In this document: in pieces, positions 43,592-52,413 of the stretch | Position numbering within the stretch: the stretch's first letter is position 1 | How the letters are laid out: each line of letters begins with the position of its first letter | Assembly: GCA_902763155.1 (NCBI GenBank) | Contig: CACWQS010000004.1 | Location: forward strand, 99,073 to 163,072 | Direction of reading: 5' to 3' | DNA: 64,000 bases | Source of the DNA: an uncultured Pseudomonadota bacterium | Lineage (GTDB): Bacteria > Pseudomonadota > Alphaproteobacteria > RF32 > CAG-239 | Translations under genes and position numbers: made by a program | The notes under the pieces: generated by a model | The model's input: the letters and a program-made list of their open reading frames with translations, nothing else | What the model was told of the DNA's origin: nothing | Database searches by the model: none

Positions 43592-45472
43592 ATGATCAGT
43601 AAGTTTGCAAGTATGCGTGACAGTTGGTTCACAAAAATCATTTTAACGGTAACGGCATTGAGTTTTATGTCGCTTTTCGGGGTTTCGGGATATATTAACA
43701 GCGCCGGTAGAAATAAAGCGGTAATTAAGGTTGGAAATATTGAAATTTCGCAAAGTGAATTTGTTTATGCTTTGCAAAAAGAATTGGCAAAAATGCGTGC
43801 CGTAGGTATAGAAGCTGACGAAGATGGCAAGCTGAAAGCGCAAGTGGCACATACTTTGGCGCAATCAATGTTGGAAGATGCCGTTTTGCAAAATCTGATG
43901 CAAGACCATGATGTTGATTTTACCGATGCCTTGGTGCGCAATGTGATTATGAGTTCGCCGCAATTTTTGAATGCCAGAGGTGAGTTTGATCGCGAAGTAT
44001 TCAAATGGTATTTAGGGCGCACCGGTCAAAGCGAACAAGATTTGATTAAGGAAATTAAGCACAACATTGCCCGCAAGGTGCTTGTCGATTCGCAAGTATC
44101 TTATGCCAAAGTGCCGGAAGTGATGGTTGAACAAATGCAAAAAGTTATCGGACAGCGGCGCACCTTTAACTATATCAAAGTTTCGCAAGCCGATGCCAAA
44201 ATCACTCGTCAACCGGACGAAGAAGAACTTGATACGATTTATGAAGATTTTGCAGAGGAGTTTGAAATTCCGGAAAAACGTAATGTTACGGCACTATTCC
44301 TTTCCATGGAGGAGATAGAAAAAAATATTAAAGTAACGCCGGAAGAAATAGCCTCTTATTACAAGGAAAATATTGATGAATTTGAACAGCCGGAACAACG
44401 CGAAGTGTTGCAGATGGTATTTGAAAGCAAAGAAGATGCGCAAAACGCCGCTGCCGATTTAGCTCAAGGTAAGGATTTTATGAGCGTTGCAGCCGAATAT
44501 AATCAACCGGCTGAAGAAGTGGCTCTGGGTTTTGTATCTAAAGCTGATTTGTCTGATGAATTAGCCGAAGTTGTGTTCGATTTGGCAAAAGGACAGACTT
44601 CAAAAGTGGTCGAAATTGCCGACAGTTGGCAGATTTTAAAAGTAACAGGCATTAAAGCCGCCAGCAAAAAGGATAAAGCTGTGGCCGAAGCGGAAATTGC
44701 TGAACAAATTCGCCAAGACCGCGCTTATGGCGGTAGCGAAGATGTTATTAACGCCATAGAAGATAAAATCGGTGCCGGTGCAACAATAGAAGATATTGCC
44801 AAAGATTACAATGCTGCTCTGATTTCAGTTAAAAACTTGGATGAAGAGGGTAATGCCGAAACCGACAATAAAATGTTAGCGCAGATTTTACAAAATAACA
44901 AAGATGCCATCGATTCGGCTTTCACTTACAACGAGGGAGAAATTACCCAAACGGTGGAAGATGATAATGGTATTTTATTGTTGCGGGTTGATGAGATTAT
45001 TTCGGCGCACCAGATGCCGCGTGAAGATGCTGATACCCGTTTGAAGCAAATTTGGCAAGAACGTGAGCGTGCATCGGTTACTCAAGAAACCGCCGATAAT
45101 GTGGCGCATGATTTGGAAAATGGCGATTCGTTTGCTAAAGTTGCCGCTCGCTACGGTTTGCGCATGATGAAATCGATGCCGATAAGCCGCACTGAGACGA
45201 TGGCAGATTTGTCGCAAGCAGAGATGTTGACGCTTTTTGGTGCCGGTATTGATGAGGCTGTAACTTTCCCGCGCGGAGACGACTTTTTAATTGTTGCTAC
45301 CTCGCACATTTATGATAACAGCAGTGCTTTAACACAAGCCGATAAAAACCTTTTATTGCAGTCTTTGCGTGCAGAAATGAGCCAAGAGATGTCGGAAGCA
45401 TTGTTAAAAGATTTTGCTTCAAAATACGAAATTGAAGTCAATGAAAATCGTATGGGTTTAGGCGAAGAATGA
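43592..45472 (+). CDS. ppiD: PpiD-like membrane-anchored periplasmic chaperone (SurA N-domain, PPIase)
   Basis: The protein of 626 residues has a short cytoplasmic N-terminus, one membrane anchor (IILTVTALSFMSLFGVSGY, about 16-34), and a SurA_N-like chaperone region with VIKVGNIEISQSEFVYALQ. A parvulin-type PPIase domain spans about residues 255-350 (QREVLQMVFESKEDAQNAAADLAQGKDFMSVAAEY...). PpiD assists folding of outer-membrane and exported proteins at the SecYEG exit. AAGGA precedes the ATG. Its stop overlaps the fmt start by 4 bp, so translation is coupled. Confidence 0.92.
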   Translation: MISKFASMRDSWFTKIILTVTALSFMSLFGVSGYINSAGRNKAVIKVGNIEISQSEFVYALQKELAKMRAVGIEADEDGKLKAQVAHTLAQSMLEDAVLQNLMQDHDVDFTDALVRNVIMSSPQFLNARGEFDREVFKWYLGRTGQSEQDLIKEIKHNIARKVLVDSQVSYAKVPEVMVEQMQKVIGQRRTFNYIKVSQADAKITRQPDEEELDTIYEDFAEEFEIPEKRNVTALFLSMEEIEKNIKVTPEEIASYYKENIDEFEQPEQREVLQMVFESKEDAQNAAADLAQGKDFMSVAAEYNQPAEEVALGFVSKADLSDELAEVVFDLAKGQTSKVVEIADSWQILKVTGIKAASKKDKAVAEAEIAEQIRQDRAYGGSEDVINAIEDKIGAGATIEDIAKDYNAALISVKNLDEEGNAETDNKMLAQILQNNKDAIDSAFTYNEGEITQTVEDDNGILLLRVDEIISAHQMPREDADTRLKQIWQERERASVTQETADNVAHDLENGDSFAKVAARYGLRMMKSMPISRTETMADLSQAEMLTLFGAGIDEAVTFPRGDDFLIVATSHIYDNSSALTQADKNLLLQSLRAEMSQEMSEALLKDFASKYEIEVNENRMGLGEE

Positions 45473-46362
45473 GAGTAGTTTTTATGGGAACGCCGGACTT
45501 TGCCGTGCCGGCGTTGGAACGCCTGATTAAAGAGCATGAAGTGGTTTGCGTTTATACTCGCGAGCCGAAACCTGCCGGTCGCGGTAATAAACTGAATAAA
45601 ATGCCGGTGCATTTGGTGGCTGAAGCACATGGTATAGAAGTGCGCACACCGAAAACTTTGCGTATCCCCGAAGAACAACAAAAATTTGCCGCTTTGCAAG
45701 CCGATGTGGCGGTGGTGGCGGCTTACGGACTTATTTTGCCAAAGCCGGTTTTAGAGGCTTATCCTTTGGGGTGCTTAAATATCCACGCTTCGCTGTTGCC
45801 GCGGTGGCGCGGGGCAGCACCGATTCAACGCGCAATTGAAGCCGGAGATGACAAAAGCGGCGTTACCATTATGCAGGTGGCGGAAGGCTTAGATACCGGC
45901 GATATGTTATTAAAAGGTGAGGTGGCAATTACACCGACCATGAATGGCGAAGATTTACACGATAAGTTGGCGGTTATCGGGGCTGATTTAATCTCGGCTG
46001 TGCTGAAAGAGCCGCAGAAATATCCGCCACAAAAACAAGACGAGGCACAGACTTGCTATGCCGCCAAAATTGATAAAGCCGAATGTTTGATAGATTGGCA
46101 GATGAAAGCGGCTGATTTATATAATAAAATTCGTGCATTTAGTCCGTTTCCGGCAATGTTTTTTGAGCATAACGGCGAGCGGTTTAAGGTTTTGCGTGCT
46201 TCGGTTGCCGAAAATATAATATTGCCGGCAGGTAAGTTTAAGCAAGACGGCGATTCGCTTTTTGTTGGTTGTGGGGTAGGGGCTTTGCAAATTTTGGATA
46301 TTCAACGTCAAGGTAAAAAGCCGATGGCGGTGGCAGAACTCTTACGCGGCTACACGTTTTAA
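45469..46362 (+). CDS. fmt: Methionyl-tRNA formyltransferase
   Basis: Fmt formylates initiator Met-tRNA. The SLLP motif appears as NIHASLLPRWRG (about 104-114) with catalytic Asn104 and His106, and Asp142 follows in GLDTGDML. The C-terminal OB-like domain is present and 297 residues is slightly shorter than the usual 310. It starts inside ppiD's stop and is convergent, base to base, with the glycosyltransferase gene. def is not adjacent. Confidence 0.97.
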   Translation: MRVVFMGTPDFAVPALERLIKEHEVVCVYTREPKPAGRGNKLNKMPVHLVAEAHGIEVRTPKTLRIPEEQQKFAALQADVAVVAAYGLILPKPVLEAYPLGCLNIHASLLPRWRGAAPIQRAIEAGDDKSGVTIMQVAEGLDTGDMLLKGEVAITPTMNGEDLHDKLAVIGADLISAVLKEPQKYPPQKQDEAQTCYAAKIDKAECLIDWQMKAADLYNKIRAFSPFPAMFFEHNGERFKVLRASVAENIILPAGKFKQDGDSLFVGCGVGALQILDIQRQGKKPMAVAELLRGYTF

Positions 46363-47406
46363 TTACGTTTGTTGGCGGAATTTTAGATAAATCGACAGGA
46401 CAAATTGTAAAGCCGTATATTGTTGCCGAGCAAACAGAAAATATATCAACTGATGAATCAAAGACAGGCGATTAGGGAAAAATTCGCCGTTTTGGTGCAG
46501 AGTTAAGCAGAGTGGACGATATTTATCCCAAAAATCGGTATAGTTTCCGGCTTGTTGATACGGAAAAATACACGTATAAAGCAATACCATGCGCGATAAT
46601 AAATGCCACAGTTTATGGCGGATAGGGCGGTCGAGAGAATCTTTAAAATGCCAAACAGCGTAACGCAAAAGGCGAATGTGGTCATCTATTGCCGCAAAAG
46701 ATAACGGACGGTGCGTTAGACTGGCGCTGTTCTGGCGATATACGACTAATTTACGCTGAACACAGGTGGTTTTGGTGCAAAGTTCAAATGCTCGTAGTGA
46801 AAACTCGAAATCTTCCGCCAAGACTTGGAAGTCGGTATTAAAGCGCAAATTTTTCAATAGATTCGCTTTATAAAGTTTTCCAAATAAAGAAATTGGTAAT
46901 CTTGGCTTTTGATGTTTTAAAAAAGATTTCAGGGCAAATCCTGTTCTTATAGTCTTATAATATTCGTATTTTTCCAACACTTCAAATCCTGCTTCTTCAA
47001 TACAATTCTTACGTTTGCACCAAACCATATCCGATTCGCTTTGTAATATAGCTTTAAGCATGATATCCAAAAACTGCGGGCAGAGCATATCATCAGGGTC
47101 TAAAAAGGCGATGTAATCTCCGCTGGCAACGTTAAGTCCGGCATTTCGTGCCGAGGCAACCCCGCCGTTGGGCTTGTTTATTAATTTAAAGCGCAAATCA
47201 GTGGTTGCGTATTGGCTCATTATCTCTAAAGAATTATCGGTTGAGCCGTCGTTAATCAAAACAGCTTCCCAAAACGGATATGTTTGATTTTGCAAGCTTT
47301 CCAAGCTGTATTGCAAGAACTTTCCGGCATTATAGACCGGCACGATAATAGACACAAGCCCGACATTTTCGAGCGGTTGTCCAACATCAAAACGGCGTTT
47401 TTTCAT
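46363..47406 (-). CDS. Family 2 glycosyltransferase
   Basis: The N-terminal GT-A domain has SIIVPVYNAGKFLQYSLESLQNQTYPFWE (about 19-47), LINDGSTDNSLEI and the metal-binding DPDD (103-106). The C-terminal half is typical for O-antigen or capsule transferases, with a membrane-associated stretch near the end. AAGGAG precedes the ATG. A structured RNA ending in a terminator lies directly upstream. No other sugar genes are near, so its acceptor is unknown. Confidence 0.9.
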   Translation of the reverse strand: MKKRRFDVGQPLENVGLVSIIVPVYNAGKFLQYSLESLQNQTYPFWEAVLINDGSTDNSLEIMSQYATTDLRFKLINKPNGGVASARNAGLNVASGDYIAFLDPDDMLCPQFLDIMLKAILQSESDMVWCKRKNCIEEAGFEVLEKYEYYKTIRTGFALKSFLKHQKPRLPISLFGKLYKANLLKNLRFNTDFQVLAEDFEFSLRAFELCTKTTCVQRKLVVYRQNSASLTHRPLSFAAIDDHIRLLRYAVWHFKDSLDRPIRHKLWHLLSRMVLLYTCIFPYQQAGNYTDFWDKYRPLCLTLHQNGEFFPNRLSLIHQLIYFLFARQQYTALQFVLSIYLKFRQQT

Positions 47407-47425
47407 CGCATCTCCTTAGTTCTAA

Positions 47426-47645
47426 ATAAAAAAATACCCGCTGACTTGAGCGGGCGGATGTTCGAAAACCGTAAATCATCAGTAAAAACGGCTCGGCTTA
47501 TTGAGCCTTATATAGCCTTATTTAGCCGACATCCGTCCAAGACAGAAGTCGGTAAAATTATTCGCTTTATTAAAAATATAGCGAATTCTGATGATTAAAA
47601 GGGTTTTCGACGCCCTGAAAATGCTCTTTTCGCATTTCTGCTAAA
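47426..47645 (-). ncRNA. Structured RNA with terminator upstream of glycosyltransferase
   Basis: On the minus strand a promoter (47651-47679) starts an RNA of about 220 nt. A closing stem pairs TCGAAAACC (47602-47610) with GGTTTTCGA (47462-47470) and AATCATCAG (47588-47596) with CTGATGATT (47474-47482). Inside are three hairpins: ATTCGCT/AGCGAAT, CCGAC/GTCGG and GGCTC/GAGCC. A CGGATGT (47529-47535) may alternatively pair with ACATCCG (47455-47461). A terminator CCCGCT/AGCGGG plus seven T (47426-47454) follows, 20 bp before the glycosyltransferase start. I know no riboswitch class with this layout. Confidence 0.6.
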
Positions 47646-47650
47646 ATGCT

Positions 47651-47679
47651 AATATAGAAAATGATTCATGTCCAGTAAA
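47651..47679 (-). promoter_or_regulatory. Promoter of the structured RNA
   Basis: On the minus strand TTTACT (47674-47679), 17 bp, TATATT (47651-47656); the start point is near 47645. Confidence 0.6.
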
Positions 47680-47766
47680 ATCGTAAAAATGTATTGCTAA
47701 AAAATCACAATTAAATAAAAGACGTGATAATTCTTTTACATGCCAGTAAATTCTATGACAGAAACG

Positions 47767-47906
47767 TGTCATCCTCGAGTGAGCAAAGCGAATGAGGGGA
47801 TCTCAGGCAATTGGTAGTGAATTTGCAATGTAAATAAGAATATTTTACTTAAATTACACTCCTCGTTATGTTGCTTGAGATTCCCTCGCTACCGCTCGAG
47901 AATGAC
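47767..47906. repeat. Interspersed element with inverted ends (about 140 bp)
   Basis: GTCATCCTCGAGTGAGC...GGGGATCTCA near 47769-47804 is inverted at TTGAGATTCCCTCGC...CTCGAGAATGAC, ending 47906. The centre is AT-rich and non-coding. It is a MITE-like member of the dispersed repeat family of this window. The stretch 47407-47940 holds no gene; it contains this element and the structured RNA. Confidence 0.7.
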
Positions 47907-47940
47907 AAAGAAAAACGCTCAAGAATGACATAAAAAAATC

Positions 47941-50900
47941 TTATGCCGCTACTTTGGCATCAAAGATGACTTCGGCGCCTTCAATTTCGCCTTGCGTTCC
48001 GCTCTGGCAATTAGGCAAAACCTTTACTGCCAATACTTGCTCGGCAATATATTTTTCATTTTCAGCCAAAGCCTGAGCCAACTCTCCGTTACTGGTTGAG
48101 TAGCACAGTTCAATGCGGTCGGAAATGTTGAAATCTTTATCCTTACGCAAAGTCTGCACCAAACGCACAAAGTCGCGTGCCATACCTTCACGGCTCAACG
48201 CCGGAGTTACGTTTGTATCGAGTAACAGCACTGCTTTGTTGTCGGCAAAAGCATGTCCGGCCACGCCGTCTTTCATATCCAAACGCACTTCAAACAAGTC
48301 ATTTGTCAGCGTTTTGCCGCCAATTTCGAGCGTGCCGTCGGCATTTAGTGTCCAGTTGCCTTGCTTATATGCCGCCATCACCGCACCCATATCTTTGCCG
48401 AGCGTTTTGCCCAACAGCGGTGTATAAAGATAGATGCTCTTGGTGGCATAATTGCTCAAATTATCATCAAAATTAACCTGTTTCACATTCAGTTCATCTT
48501 TAACGATTTCCTGATATTCCGGCGAGAGTTTTGCGCCGACAATAGTTAATTCTGCAAGTGGCAAACGATTGCGCAAATTCTTTTCTTCGCGAATGTTTTT
48601 ACCGGTTGAACATAAATCTTGCACGAAATCCATATCGCTCATCAATTTTTCATCAGCTTTGATGTTGCTTAGCGTCGGATAATCGCACAAATGGACCGAT
48701 TCCGCACCGGTCAGATTCTTGTAGATATATTCGCTGATAAACGGCATCAGCGGTGCCGTGATTTTTGCTACATTGACCAATACCGTATAAAGGGTATCGA
48801 ACGCCTGTGCATCACCGGCCCAGAAACGATCGCGGGTACGACGAATATACCAGTTGTTCAAAATCTCCATAAATGCCGTTGTCTCACTGCAGGTTTCTGC
48901 AATTTCATAGGTTTCAAAACCATGCTTAACTTTATCGGCCAAAAGTTTCAGTTTGGATAAAATGTAGTTATCCATGGCTTCGCTTGAAGATGAAATTTCT
49001 TTCGCTTTATAATCTTCGGCATTAGCATAGAGAGTGAAGAAATAAAATGCATTCCACAAAGGAATCATTGCCGCACGCGATGCTTTGGCAATTTCTTTAC
49101 CTTCTTTATCTACTGCCACATTACCGCCTTTCAATACCGGAGAAGAAACCAAGAACCAACGGAGTGCTTCTGAACCGACCGTTTCCAAAATATCGTTCGG
49201 ATCCGGATAGTTTTTCAAACGTTTCGAGAGTTTCTGTCCGCCCTCTGCCATCAATAAACCGGTACAAATACAATTTTTGAATGCCGGACGATGGTGCAAA
49301 GCGGTTGAAAGCACCGTCAGTGTATAGAACCAACCGCGCGTCTGGTCAATTGCTTCCACAATAAAGTCTGCCGGGAAGTGGTTTTCAAACCATTCTTTGT
49401 TTTCAAACGGATAGTGAATCTGTCCGTATGGCATCGAGCCGGATTCAAACCAGCAGTCGAACACATCGCTGACGCGGCGCATCATGGTTTTGCCGCTCGG
49501 ATCATCAGGGTTCGGATAAACCACATCGTCAATATACGGCTTATGCAAATTATCTACCGTTATACCGGTTGCGGCCTTAATCTCTGCCGTTGAACCGAAC
49601 ACATCAATCCGCGGAAATTTCGGATTATCCGACTTCCATACCGGAATAGGCGTTCCCCAAAAACGATTACGCGAAATTGACCAGTCGCGTGCGCCTTCCA
49701 GCCATTTACCGAAACGCCCGTCTTTAATATGCGAAGGAATCCAGTTGATTTGCTGGTTGTTGGCCACCATTTCATCGCGGAAATCCGTAACCTTTACAAA
49801 CCACGAACTCATCGCCTTATAAATCAGCGGTGTATCGGTGCGCCAACAATACGGATAGGTGTGGGTATATTGTTCTTTTTTGACGAGCAAACCGTTTGTT
49901 TTCAGCCATTGCATAATCGGCTCATTGGTATCAAACACTTGTTGACCGGCGTAATCAGCAACTTCATTGGTGAATTTTCCGGCTTCATCTACCGGACAAA
50001 CCACAGGGAAGTTCTCGTCATAAGCGCGGCAAGCCTCAAAGTCGTCTTGACCAAACCCCGGTGCAATATGCACCACGCCGGTTCCGTCTTCGGTGGAAAC
50101 AAATTCGCCAGAAAGTACCTTAAATGCGCCTTTTTCCTTCAAATTGGCAAAATACGGGAACATCGGTTCATAACTCATGCCCAACAAATCAGCCCCTTTA
50201 ATTGTGCCGACCTGAGTGGCATGTTCAAGCTGCTTTTTGTAGCTTCCTAAACGTGCAACTGCGATAATATATTGCTGCCCGTCTTCTTCCATTACGGCAT
50301 AATCAATATCTTTACCGACCGCCAACATCAGGTTAGACGGCAAAGTCCACGGGGTAGTGGTCCATACCAAAATTTTTTGACCGGTTTCAAGCTTAAACAT
50401 CACGGTAATGGCGTTGTCGGTTTTATCACGATAGCCGAGGTTGACTTCAAAGTTGGAAAGCGGAGTTTCCGCCGCCCAAGAATACGGCAATACGCGATAA
50501 TCTTCATAAACCAAACCTTTATCATAAAGCGCCTTAAAATTATGGATAACGCTCTCCATAAACGGCAAATTCATGGTTTTGTAGTCGTGCTCAAAATCTA
50601 CCCAACGGCCGATACGCTTAAACATATCAACCCAAATGCCGGAATATTTTAATACATCGGTACGGCAGAAATTATTGAACTTTTCTATGCCGTAAGCCTC
50701 AATTTGTTTGCGTCCGGAAACGCCAAGTTGTTTTTCGGCCGACATTTCCGCCGGTAATCCGTGGCAGTCCCACCCCAAGCGGCGCTCTACCTTTTTGCCG
50801 TTCATGGTTTGGAAACGTGCTACCACATCTTTAACGTAGCTTACCATAATGTGCCCGTAGTGCGGGGTACCATTAGCAAATGGAGGGCCGTCATAAAATA

Positions 50901-51033
50901 CAAACTCGGCGGCACCATCACGATTATGTACCGATTTTTCAAAGGTTTTATCTTTTTCCCAAAACTCCAAAACTTCTTTTTCTAAAGCCACAAAATCAGG
51001 CTTCGCCTTTACTTCAGCGTAATACTTTGTCAT
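47941..51033 (-). CDS. ileS: Isoleucyl-tRNA synthetase, archaeal/eukaryal-like type
   Basis: IleRS charges tRNA-Ile and edits valine. The HIGH motif is PFANGTPHYGHI (HYGH at about 58-61), followed by GWDCHGLPAE; the KMSKS motif reads KLSKR in GQKLSKRLKNYPDP near residue 600. A large CP1 editing domain and the anticodon domain follow; total 1030 residues. The motif forms and length fit the eukaryal/archaeal-like IleRS type (often mupirocin-insensitive), as opposed to the common bacterial type. AGGA precedes the ATG. It has its own promoter and a leader of about 160 nt. Confidence 0.95.
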   Translation of the reverse strand: MTKYYAEVKAKPDFVALEKEVLEFWEKDKTFEKSVHNRDGAAEFVFYDGPPFANGTPHYGHIMVSYVKDVVARFQTMNGKKVERRLGWDCHGLPAEMSAEKQLGVSGRKQIEAYGIEKFNNFCRTDVLKYSGIWVDMFKRIGRWVDFEHDYKTMNLPFMESVIHNFKALYDKGLVYEDYRVLPYSWAAETPLSNFEVNLGYRDKTDNAITVMFKLETGQKILVWTTTPWTLPSNLMLAVGKDIDYAVMEEDGQQYIIAVARLGSYKKQLEHATQVGTIKGADLLGMSYEPMFPYFANLKEKGAFKVLSGEFVSTEDGTGVVHIAPGFGQDDFEACRAYDENFPVVCPVDEAGKFTNEVADYAGQQVFDTNEPIMQWLKTNGLLVKKEQYTHTYPYCWRTDTPLIYKAMSSWFVKVTDFRDEMVANNQQINWIPSHIKDGRFGKWLEGARDWSISRNRFWGTPIPVWKSDNPKFPRIDVFGSTAEIKAATGITVDNLHKPYIDDVVYPNPDDPSGKTMMRRVSDVFDCWFESGSMPYGQIHYPFENKEWFENHFPADFIVEAIDQTRGWFYTLTVLSTALHHRPAFKNCICTGLLMAEGGQKLSKRLKNYPDPNDILETVGSEALRWFLVSSPVLKGGNVAVDKEGKEIAKASRAAMIPLWNAFYFFTLYANAEDYKAKEISSSSEAMDNYILSKLKLLADKVKHGFETYEIAETCSETTAFMEILNNWYIRRTRDRFWAGDAQAFDTLYTVLVNVAKITAPLMPFISEYIYKNLTGAESVHLCDYPTLSNIKADEKLMSDMDFVQDLCSTGKNIREEKNLRNRLPLAELTIVGAKLSPEYQEIVKDELNVKQVNFDDNLSNYATKSIYLYTPLLGKTLGKDMGAVMAAYKQGNWTLNADGTLEIGGKTLTNDLFEVRLDMKDGVAGHAFADNKAVLLLDTNVTPALSREGMARDFVRLVQTLRKDKDFNISDRIELCYSTSNGELAQALAENEKYIAEQVLAVKVLPNCQSGTQGEIEGAEVIFDAKVAA

Positions 51034-51191
51034 CTTAATATCCTAATCTGATTGTTTAAATTTATGAAATAACTTATTAAATTTGAAAGATTTTTTATAT
51101 AAAACTGCGCGCATCCCCTAAGGGATAATATTCAAAATGGAATGTATCATAAAAGCAGTCATTTTCTTTCCTTATTTATAAAACTTCGCTC

Positions 51192-51220
51192 AATTTATAT
51201 CATATTGCACCAAACGTCAA
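51192..51220 (-). promoter_or_regulatory. Promoter of ileS
   Basis: On the minus strand TTGACG (51215-51220), 17 bp, TAAATT (51192-51197). The leader to ileS contains nested pairs ATCCC/GGGAT and ACTGC/GCAGT (51100-51165), which could be a regulatory fold. Confidence 0.5.
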
Positions 51221-51251
51221 GTATGATTTTAAGCCGTTTGGCGATTTTTTC

Positions 51252-51689
51252 TTATTTAGCTTCAATATTCCATTGACTTGCAAAAATATGTTTATCAATG
51301 CCGTTAATTTTTTGAATATTCGGATTTTGCAAAATCAGCGGTAATTCGACTGAAACAAAGGTGCTGCGCGGGTCGGCGTCTTGCACAAAAGCCATCACAT
51401 TTCCCGATGCCGCCATGATAAAACGTTTCGATGCAATCGCCCAAATTTGCATAATTTCAGTTGGTGGTATGCCGCTGCCGGTTTCCAACCCCAATGCAAT
51501 AAGCTCTTTGCCGCAGGCGGTGTTATCAAGCATCATCGCCGACGGATTAGCCTTTAAGTAAGCGTGTGCTTGACGTTTATTAGCATCGCTCGGCAAATAG
51601 CTTATGCTGTATAATACTACCGAATTTTCAGGCGTTGAAACATCTGCCGTTGCGGCAATTTGCCGTGCTAATTCAAGCTTATTGCTCAT
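51252..51689 (-). CDS. Unknown 145-residue protein overlapping DUF4167 gene
   Basis: The soluble product has no signal or membrane segment. The pattern NSVVLYSISYLPSDANKRQAHAYLKANPSAMMLDNTACGKELIALGLE suggests an alpha/beta domain, but I recognise no family. Its ATG lies inside the end of the DUF4167 gene (11-bp overlap), so the two are cotranscribed. Confidence 0.6.
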   Translation of the reverse strand: MSNKLELARQIAATADVSTPENSVVLYSISYLPSDANKRQAHAYLKANPSAMMLDNTACGKELIALGLETGSGIPPTEIMQIWAIASKRFIMAASGNVMAFVQDADPRSTFVSVELPLILQNPNIQKINGIDKHIFASQWNIEAK

Positions 51690-52254
51690 TTTCCGGCTCT
51701 TTCGGAGCTCGAGGCTTGCGGTGAATTATGCGACGCTTTGCCGGTTTTTCTTCTGCCAGCGGTGCGGTTGGTATTTCTTCCCCTGTTGCTTCGGAGTTTT
51801 TTTCTTCTCCTACGGTTACAATCTTAAAACTGCGGCGCCGTCTGAGCGGTTTATCTGCAGTAGCAACTTCTTCCTTCTGTGGAGCCGGGGCTTCTTGCGG
51901 GGCAGCCTCGGTTTCCACCAGACCGTTATCGGCAACCGGAGCATTTTCCGCCGGAACTTCTTCGGTATTTTTTGCCGGTTGATTATTTTCGCGCTGTTGG
52001 TTTTTGCGTTCGTTAATTTCGGTTACGATTTTGCGATAGTGTTCGGCATATTGACGGAACACTTCCATCTCCACATAATCGCCGTTGCTGTGCGCCTCTT
52101 TGGCCAGCTCGTTATATTTCTTAATCAAATCCAGCGCCGTGCCGCAAAATTTGCCGGCCGAACAAACACTGTCGAATTTATAGTTCAGAGAGTATATAGT
52201 ATTACTGCTACTGCTGTTATTATTACGAAATTTACCGTTATTAATTTTTTTCAT
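51679..52254 (-). CDS. DUF4167 family protein
   Basis: I use the ATG with TAGG upstream, one codon after a TTG. The N-terminal 80 residues match DUF4167: YSLNYKFDSVCSAGKFCGTALDLIKKYNELAKEAHSNGDYVEMEVFRQYAEHYRKIV. The C-terminal part is a long low-complexity tail alternating acidic/Pro-rich and basic clusters (RRRRSFKIV, KRRIIHRKPRAPK), suggesting nucleic acid binding. In alphaproteobacteria DUF4167 genes often lie beside prmC, as here. Its function is unknown. Confidence 0.8.
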   Translation of the reverse strand: MKKINNGKFRNNNSSSSNTIYSLNYKFDSVCSAGKFCGTALDLIKKYNELAKEAHSNGDYVEMEVFRQYAEHYRKIVTEINERKNQQRENNQPAKNTEEVPAENAPVADNGLVETEAAPQEAPAPQKEEVATADKPLRRRRSFKIVTVGEEKNSEATGEEIPTAPLAEEKPAKRRIIHRKPRAPKEPENEQ

Positions 52255-52413
52255 CAAAAACCTACTTACAAAAATCAGCCTTTAAGGCATATCAAATTAA
52301 AACAAAAAACTGAGCGACAAAAACTTGCTCTGTGTATTGTATATACACCTTTTTTCCGCCGGTGCAAGCATTTTTTGCATTTTGGGGGAAGAAAATAAAG
52401 GTATAAGAACCGG

